From positions 248,001 through 312,000 of the forward strand of contig CAJNDS010001247.1 in assembly GCA_905221605.1 (NCBI GenBank): a stretch of 64,000 nt of DNA. The letters are read 5' to 3'. The translations under genes and the position numbers were made by a program. Origin of the DNA: Symbiodinium natans (lineage: Eukaryota > Sar > Dinophyceae > Suessiales > Symbiodiniaceae). Positions 53,738 to 60,600 of the stretch are shown here, piece by piece. The notes beneath the pieces are model-generated. The model ran no database searches and was not told the origin of the DNA. It worked only from the letters and a program-made list of their open reading frames with translations. Each line of letters starts with the position of its first letter. Positions within the stretch are counted from its first letter, which is position 1.

Positions 53738-53749
53738 GGGCTCATAACC
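53738..53749 (-). promoter_or_regulatory. Primer-binding site for a Met-tRNA anticodon stem-loop
   Basis: Immediately after the 5' LTR the sense strand reads GGTTATGAGCCC. Its complement, GGGCTCATAACC, has the form of the anticodon stem-loop of initiator tRNA-Met (GGG stem, loop with CAT anticodon and AA, CC stem). Drosophila copia has GGTTATGGGCCC at the same place and is primed by the 5' half of that tRNA. Confidence 0.75.
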
Positions 53750-54053
53750 TACGGGGGGCAACCAAAGGGGGAGAGGGATCAACCCCAAAGACCGCCCAGA
53801 ACTTATATTCCCCAGATCGACCAGCACAACAAACACAGAACACGGACCAGGAGAACCAGGGAAGGGAGTAAAGGGGGCCTATGCCTAAGCACCTAGGAAC
53901 CAACCCCAACCCCAACCACGCGGGCTCTACCTTTTTTGAGCTTGTGGCCTTAGTACTTCTGGCCATCCTTGAGCCAAACAAGATTTCCGGGTTTGTTAAC
54001 CCTTCCAACTCCCAACACTAACTCTTTTCTACAATACCAGCTGCAGCTCCGCA
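53750..54053 (-). repeat. 5' LTR of the retroelement
   Basis: 304 bp, same length and, by eye, same sequence as 45198-45501. Should contain the element's promoter. It carries the same spliced-leader-like TTTGGCTCAAG (minus strand, 53968-53978). Confidence 0.9.
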
Positions 54054-54560
54054 TAGGGTGTAGGGTGTAGGGTGTAGGGTTTAGGGTTTAGGGTTTAGGG
54101 TTGAGGGTTGAGGGTTGAGGGTGTAAGGTTGAGGGTTTCGGCATGGGGCTTTCATGAGGAACACACTCGGCCCCAAAGAGGATCCCTAAAACAGGTCAGG
54201 CAACCTCGCCCTCCCTCAACCGCTTTCAGAGGGATGCAGCCCACCCTAAACCCTAAACCCTAAACCCTAAACCCTAAACCCTGATCCCTGAACCCTAAAC
54301 CCTAAACCCTAAACCCTAAACCCTAAACCCTAAACCCTAAACCCTAAACCCTAAACCCTAAACCCTAAACCCTAAACCCTAAACCCTGAACCCTAACCCT
54401 AAACCCTAAACCCTATAAACCCTAAAGAGGGACTGCGGCCCAGCTGCTGGGATTGCCAGAAATCCGCGAGGGGCCCCGGAGGGAGGGAGCGCAGTTGGCT
54501 CTGCACCGACAGTTCGCCCGGGAGCCGCAGAAGCACCTACTGTGCGGGATTAGGGTTTGG
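54054..54560. repeat. Telomeric arrays right of the retroelement and capped island
   Basis: TGTAGGG and TTGAGGG variants (54054-54135) continue the array on the other side of the element. A long C-strand array (54244-54426) and a GC-rich island (54427-54550) precede the next G-strand block. Confidence 0.75.
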
Positions 54561-54983
54561 GGTTAAGAGTTAGGGTTCAGGGCTTTAGGGCTTTAGGGCT
54601 TTAGGGTTTAGGGTTTAGGGTTTAGGGTTCAGGGTTCAGGGTTCAGGGTTCAGGGTTCAGGGTTTTAGGGTTTAGGGTTTAGGGTTCAGGGTTCAGGGTT
54701 TAGGGTTTAGGGTTAAGAGTTAGGGTTCAGGGCTTTAGGGCTTTAGGGCTTTAGGGTTTAGGGTTTAGGGTTTACGGTTTAGGGTTCAGGGTTCAGGGTT
54801 CAGGGTTCAGGGTTCAGGGTTAGGGTTTAGGGTTTAGGGTTTAGGGTTTAGGGTTTAGGGTTTAGGGTTTAGGGTTTAGGGTTTAGGGTTTAGGGTTTAG
54901 GGTTCAGGGTTCAGGGTTCAGGGTTCAGGGTTCAGGGTTCAGGGTTCAGGGTTTAGGGTTTAGGGTCCAGGGTTCAGGGTTTA
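54561..54983. repeat. Higher-order telomeric repeat with 150-bp period
   Basis: The phrase GGTTAAGAGTTAGGGTTCAG and the following GGGCTTTA triplet occur at 54561 and again at 54711. About 125 bp after the second start the pattern becomes plain TTTAGGG and TTCAGGG units. A block of mixed heptamers has been duplicated as a unit. Confidence 0.8.
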
Positions 54984-55240
54984 GGGGTACCTTATTGGGG
55001 TCCTTATTCTAAGGGAATCCTACTATTTGGGGGCAGGGGTGATCCCGCTGGTGTTTAACGAAGTGATGGCATGAGGGAATTATAGGGACCTTAGATCCCC
55101 CTATATATCCCTTTGAGGGATTCTATAGGGTACGAGATTCCCTCCAGATGGTGTTTAACTTCGTATGGTATGATACCGTATATAATACCCCTGCATATAC
55201 CTTTAAGGAAGTCTATAGGGTACGAGATTCCCTCCCTACC
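54984..55240. mobile_element. Family H element, copy 3, with internal duplication
   Basis: Starts GGGGTACCTTATTGGGGTCC as in the other copies. TCTATAGGGTACGAGATTCC occurs at 55122 and 55212, and GGTGTTTAAC at about 55049 and 55149, showing an internal tandem duplication of roughly 90-100 bp. Confidence 0.6.
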
Positions 55241-55698
55241 CAGAACCAGTAAGTTATGTCAGATCTTGGCTATGGAGCTATAGAGCTCATCGGTGCAACG
55301 TTTTGCAAGGGCTTGCAGCACAGGTTCACGGCCCAGGTTTCGGGATGGCTCTTCCTAAGCCCTAAACCCTAAACCCTAAGCCCTAAACCCTAAACCCTAA
55401 ACCCTAAAACCCTAAACCCTAAACCCTAAACCCCAAGGCTCTGTACATACAGCTGCGATCTCCCTGTGAGATTGGCCTTTATTCTCGCACGTTGGCAACC
55501 CTTCAGGTCGGCTCCGACTGGGGCTGTGGGCAGCCACCCGGTGAAAAAGAGAGGGTTTAGGGTTTAGGGTTTAGGGTTTAGGGTTTAGGGTTTAGGGACA
55601 ACTGGTGAGAAGGTACTCGATTTGTGATTCCTCTAAAGCCCATCGACAAACCCTAAGCCGTAAACCCTTCAAGCCCCGTGCCCCCTTGTCTAAGTGGG
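55241..55698. other. Telomere-capped island and spacer
   Basis: C-strand array (about 55355-55433), island 55435-55552, G-strand array 55553-55598, then a short single-copy spacer. No gene. Confidence 0.65.
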
Positions 55699-55886
55699 CT
55701 ACTTGGAGGTTCATGGTAGTTATTAACCAATTATAACTGTACTTAGAACTGTACTTATAACCATATTAGGGCACTTAAGGGGCTTGTAAGTGGGTAATAA
55801 ATACAGTTATCATTGGCTAATAAGCCCTAAACTCTAAACCCTAAACCCTATGACTAGTCAATAAGTACCATGAACCTCCGAGTAGG
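55699..55886. mobile_element. Fold-back family E, copy 2, interrupted by a telomeric array
   Basis: Arms CTACTTGGAGGTTCATGGTA (left) and the inverse near 55866-55886. At 55825-55859 a short CCCTAAA array plus TGACTAGTC interrupts the right arm and is flanked by AATAAG on both sides (55819-55824 and 55860-55865). Copy 1 (12858-13009) has no array there. Confidence 0.7.
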
Positions 55887-57317
55887 CTCCAAGGATCCAT
55901 GTGCCCAATTCTCAAAGGGATGAAGTAGCTCTTAAGGGTTTAGGGTTTAGGGTTAGGGTTTAGGGTTTAGGGTTTAGGGTTTAGGGTTTAGGGTTTAGGG
56001 TTTAGGGTTTAGGGTTTAGGGTTTAGGGTTTAGGGTTTAGGGTGCAACCTGCGCAAGCATGGTAAAGATGGACTTGAAAAAGAGGCCCTAAACCCGAAAC
56101 CCTACACCCTAACCGGCACCCAAGCCCTAAACCCTAAACCCTAAACCCGAAACCCGAAACCCTAAACCCTAAACCCTAAACCCTAAACCCTAAAACCCAA
56201 ATCTATTTCGGTCTCGGCACCTCGCCCGCGGCGATGCCCCGCCGCGCGATGATGCCGCGCCCGCCGCGGGCACCTCTCAGCGATGAACTTTCAAGGGCTT
56301 CTTGGGCTTCTTGGGCTTCTTGGGTTTAGGGTTTAGGGTTTAGGGTTTAGGGTTTAGGGTTTAGGGTTTAGGGTTAAAGAGGGTTCAGGGTTTAGGGTTT
56401 CGGGCTCAGCGCTGAACTTTCAAGGGCTCAGGGTTTCTTCGGTTTAGGGTTCTTGGGTTTCTTGGGCTTCTTGGGTTTCTAGGGTTTCTAGGGTTTCTAT
56501 AGGGTTTCTAGGGGTTTCTAGGGGTTTCTAGGGGTTTCTAGGGTTTCTAGGGTTTCTAGGGTTTCTATAGGGTTTCTAGGGCTTCTGGGGATTCTAGGGG
56601 TTTCTAGGGGTTTCTAGGGTTTCTAGGGTTTCTAGGGTTTCTGGGATTTCTGGGATTTCTGGGACCTCTAGTTTCTAGGGTTTCTAGGGTTTCTAGGGTT
56701 TCTGGGATTTCTAGGGTTTCTAGGGTTTGAAGGGTTCAGGGTTTTAGGGGTTGGGGTTTATGGTTTAGGGTCTAGGGTTTCTTGGGTTTTTAGGGTTTAG
56801 GTTACTTGGGTTTCTTGGCTTCAGGGTTTCTTGGGTTTTAGGGTTTACGGTTGAGGGTTTAGGGTTCAGGCTTTTGTTGGGTTTCTTGGTTGGGTTTAGG
56901 GTCTAATGAGGGTTCAGGGTTTTCGGGATTAGGGTTTAGGGTTTAGGGTTTAGGGTTTAGACTGAACTTTCAAGGGCTCAGGCTCTTCAGGCTTTTGGGT
57001 TTGGGGTCATGACGTTGCTTTTAGGGACACAAATGGTTCAGGGTCTTGGGGCTTGGGTTCGAGGATAACCCTGCAGGGTTTGGGGTGTAGAGTTCGTTTG
57101 AAGTTTGAGGGTTTAGGGTTTTTTAGGGGTAAGGGTTTAGGGTTTATAGGGGTAAGGGTTTAGGGTTTAGGGTTTAGGGTTTAGGGTTTAGGGTTTAGGG
57201 TTTAGGGTTTAGGGTTTAGGGTTTAGGGTTTAGGGCGCTAAGCCTTCAAGGCCCGGCTGCTGTCTCAGCGGGGCAACTCAAGAAGATCAGGCGCCGACGA
57301 ACCCAATAAAGTTTCCC
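55887..57317. repeat. Arrays, island and GGGTTTCTA 9-mer block
   Basis: G-strand array 55935-56042; C-strand 56085-56200; GC-rich island about 56205-56290; G-strand 56325-56375; a 9-mer block of GGGTTTCTA with GGGGTTTCTA and GGGATTTCT variants at 56465-56730; and a long perfect G-strand array 57160-57235. The phrase GAACTTTCAAGGGCT occurs at about 56286, 56413 and 56964. No gene. Confidence 0.7.
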
Positions 57318-57426
57318 CCCTAAGGGTCCATGTACCTATATAGTATATACTTGGGCCTTAAAGGGTTTCCCATATAGTAGCTTCAGGGCCCAGGTATGTA
57401 CTATATAAGTACATGGACCCGCAGGG
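57318..57426. mobile_element. Fold-back family D, copy 4
   Basis: Begins CCCTAAGGGTCCATGTAC and ends GTACATGGACCC; close to copy 1 through the shared TATATAGTATATACTTGG arm. Confidence 0.8.
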
Positions 57427-57699
57427 TTCTATAAAACCCTACAAACCTCCCAAAAACCTAGACACAACATAAGCCGTATAAATCAGATACGACATGTAAA
57501 CCGTAGAAGCATCCAAAAACCTTGAGCCACCCGAACCCTAGGGTTTCGGGACAGTTGGCCCTAGACTAGAGCTTCGGGGTGTTAAAGATGCGCCTGCGGC
57601 GAAGAGGTCGATCCCGTCATGAATGAAGGCGCCATGCTCAACGCCTCAAGCGTGGCATTCTGCGTTGGGTTGAGGGTTTCGTGGTGCTGCATTTCGGTT

Positions 57700-57796
57700 G
57701 GGATGTTGCCCGTTCTACTAACTATCCTTAATAGGGATGATAATACCCCCTATTGGAGTCCCTATTAAGGACTGTTTGTACAAGGGGGAACATCCC
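57700..57796. mobile_element. Fold-back family F, copy 3
   Basis: Ends GGGATGTTGCCCG and, inverted, GGGATGTTCCCCCTTG; inner inverted pair CCTTAATAGGGA / TCCCTATTAAGG. 97 bp. Confidence 0.7.
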
Positions 57797-58644
57797 AAGA
57801 TTTGGGGTTTGTAGGGCTTTGCGTGGTTGAGGGGCTGCTAGGCCAGGCTGGCTGTATCACACATACACACAAACACAATTTGTTGGTGTCTCTTCTTCTT
57901 GGGTGGGGTGCAAGCAAATATGTTTTGCTGAAAGGAGAACAGAAAAACTAAGATGGACGACCAACAATAAGCACAAACAAAAATGAGTATAAAGAACCGA
58001 ACAGGAAAGCACTGACTACATATCTTCGGTAGAAGGGCCGCCTGCGACTCCCAGCTGCCCTAAAACCCCGAATCGCCCTATAGGCTTTAGGGTTCAGGGT
58101 TTAGGGTGTGGGATTTAGGGCTTAGGGTTTAGGGTTTAGGGTTTAGGGTTTAGGGTGTGGGGTTCAGGGTTTAGGGTGTAAAGCCTGGATTTGAGCCACG
58201 GAAGGAAGCCTAAGCTTTTTTTTCCCCTGCTAACAAGCCTACACATCCCCAAACCCTAAACCCTAAACCCTAAACCCTAAACCCTAAACCCTAAACCCTA
58301 AGCCCCACACCCTAAGCCCCAGAAATAGTCAGATGATTTATTTAGGCGGTTTAGGGGGTTAGGGGGTTTAGGGGGACAATAAAAAAGCTCAAAACCTTAC
58401 TGCGTTTGGTTTAGGACTTAGGGTTCAGGGGTCACGGGTTTGCAAGGCCCTAAACCCTAAACCCTAAACCCTAAACCCTATACCCTAAACTGCCCTAAAC
58501 CCTAAACCCTAAACCCTAAACCCTAAAGGGTTGGGTGTTCAGGGCGTCACCGCTCAGAGTCGGAACTGCGGCCGCCCTGTTGGTGTGTACTGAACCTTAC
58601 TTACTAGCACGCCATAGAACCCGCAACATGCTCCCCTCATAATT
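57797..58644. other. Spacer with telomeric arrays
   Basis: 57840-58075 is single-copy with no recognised gene. G-strand 58080-58175, C-strand 58252-58305, C-strand 58445-58527. No gene. Confidence 0.6.
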
Positions 58645-58756
58645 CCCAGAGGGTCCATTTGTAGTACTACTATGGAATTAGGTACCCCAAAACCCTATTC
58701 AGTATGGTTTTTGGGTACCGAATTCTTTTTTTTGTAGTACAAATGGACCCTCTGGG
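58645..58756. mobile_element. Fold-back MITE family C, copy 3
   Basis: 112 bp, arms as in copies 1 and 2, flanked by ATT on both sides. The right arm carries a T-run change (TTTTTTTTGTAGT). Confidence 0.85.
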
Positions 58757-59547
58757 ATTATAAGTACTCCAAACATGACAGTCTGGACTTCAAGGTTTAG
58801 GGTTTAGGGCTAAGGGCAATTCAGGGATACAACCCTCCCGATGCTGCTGGTGAATGTTCTACACCGCGTCAGCCCATTTTGGATGGGATTGCCCCACCCT
58901 GCAGCTGCTCAATTAGATCTTCCCGTGGAATGGGAAAGGCGGCTTGGAAATGCTCGTTTCTCTTCCATTCCCTCACCCTGTAGTTGAACTCAACCCTAAA
59001 CCCGTAAACTGTTCGCCCTGAATTATGCTTAGTTACCAGTTACACTTATAGTGCTACTCCTGAACAGCAACCCAGTACAAGGGCTGGGATAGTGCACTTT
59101 AGCCCTGAACCCTTAACCCCGTAAACCCGAAAACCCCGCAAACCCTGAACCCTTAACACCGAAAAGCCCTATTAAGAACAATGAGAAAAAAAGTATTGGG
59201 GAGAGGGGATCCGAAGCCCCTTGACCCCCAGAAAAACGAACCCCCCCCCAAAAAAAAAAAACAAAAAATAATAATAATAACAACAAAAGAAAGAATAAAC
59301 CTTTCCTTCGAGTAGTTCTCTAAACTAGGGTTCCTTTTGCGGAGTCCCTCGTTTTGAAGGGTGCCATATTATATAGTGCCACATCCTGAACCCTAGCTAT
59401 AAATTTACGTTTAGCTGCCTTATTCAGACACCCAAGAAACCCCAAAAGGCTAAGCACCACAGAGTCAACTCCTATGAAGCCCTAAACCCTAAACCCTAAA
59501 CCCTAAACCCTAAACCCTAAACCCTAAACCCTAAACCCTAAACCCTC
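58757..59547. other. Single-copy spacer, C(n)A(n) tract and C-strand array
   Basis: 58800-59180 is mostly single-copy with decayed units. C9A12 followed by an (AAT)n-rich tail lies at 59241-59290. A perfect C-strand array fills 59480-59547. No gene. Confidence 0.6.
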
Positions 59548-60600
59548 CGGAGTCAAGTCCCTCTTGGGCCCGGTCCCCAAGATACCAGCGCTTCACAGGG
59601 GCCCATGGCTAGGCGCGCTTGCAAGCGCGCAACGCGCGTGCGGGGCTTGGGGTTGATCGGGTTTGTGGGGGGGTTTGGGGTTTAGGGCTAGGGTTTAGGC
59701 TTTAGGGTTTAGGGTTTAGGGTTTAGGGTTTAGGGTTTAGGGTTTAGGGTTTAGGGTTAGGGTTTAGGGTTGATAGGGTTTTGGGGTTTAGAGCTGAGGG
59801 CTGATGGCGTTTTGTGGGGTTTAGGGTTTCGGATAGCGTAGATTCGCCTAACCCCCGCCCCGCTTGCCGTGGATCTGCCGGGTTTAGGGTTTAGGGTTTA
59901 GGGTTTAGGGTTTAGGGTTTAGGGTTTAGGGTTTAGGGTTTAGGGTTTAGGGAGGGGCCCCCTGGCTATAAGTAGAGTTGTAGGACCCTACATCGGGTTG
60001 TAAGGATCCTAACTTAAGTTATAAGTCCCTGAACTATACGAGTAGCTGGTATAGTAAGGGATTCAGGGTTGAAGCCTTTTGTTTGTCCTCTCAATCCCAG
60101 CTCTGAGTCGCTGTTTCATGCATGTTGCGGACTCCCGAGCACCACGCAACGTAGCCGAAGACGAGAGATTTTCAACCAAACCCTAAACCCCAAATCCTCA
60201 TAGGGGATCACTTCGAGGTCGAAGGAGGCATATGTAGGGATGGTACATAACTTAAATCTAAACCCTAGCCCTAGACCCTAAACCCTAAACCCTAAACCCT
60301 ACATAATACGTGGTAAGCAGCGCATCCAAGTCAGCAAGCCAAGCCCCTGAACCCATGAAAGGCCTTCCTCCAGCGACCTCAGCGGGCGCAGGGCATGTGG
60401 CCAGTCACTGAATCCCTTAGGGTTTAGGGTTTAGGGTTTAGGGTTTAGGGTTTAGCTTAGACTTATCTAGGGTAGCTCTTGAAACCGGTTTCGGGTTTGC
60501 GGTCTAGGGTCTAGGCTTTCGGGTCTGAATCTGATTCCTCTTGTCTAAACCCAAGAAGGGCAACTATGAAATGCCCCAAGGGCCTACCGAGTTGTATACC
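59548..60600. repeat. Capped island, G-strand arrays and a family B relic
   Basis: Island 59548-59660 and G-strand arrays 59680-59775 and 59880-59952. 59953-60060 is a diverged family B/A core (GTTATAAG, CTATAAGTAGAG, TAGTATA equivalents) lacking both normal termini. C-strand array 60260-60300 between two TACATAA copies. G-strand array 60420-60455. No gene. Confidence 0.6.

Larger units (their letters stand above)
45198..54053 (-). mobile_element. LTR retroelement, copia-like priming, no recognisable pol
   Basis: 8,856 bp, transcribed right to left. The ends are 304-bp direct repeats that read as identical, so insertion is recent. In sense orientation each LTR starts TGCGGAGC and ends CCCCGTA. 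The element lies in TGTAGGG repeats and TAGGG flanks both sides, a plausible 5-bp target duplication, though the repeat target makes this uncertain. A primer-binding site and a polypurine-like tract sit in the canonical places. The interior is free of telomeric heptamers. Four long ORFs cover almost all of it (53681 to 45873), each in the -1 frame of its predecessor, and carry RNA-binding-type domains. No protease, integrase, reverse transcriptase or RNase H motif is visible in any long ORF. It is therefore probably non-autonomous, mobilised by a copia-type partner elsewhere, or of an undescribed kind. Confidence 0.85.

Noticed and set aside
46640-53747. Many plus-strand ORFs opposite the retroelement genes
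   Set aside because: Antisense shadows: no domains, and the minus-strand frames explain the region with LTRs, primer site and purine tract all in minus orientation.
53731-53749. tRNA-Met gene fragment (GGGCTCATAACC)
   Set aside because: Only the anticodon stem-loop matches and it sits exactly at the LTR border, so a primer-binding site explains it better.
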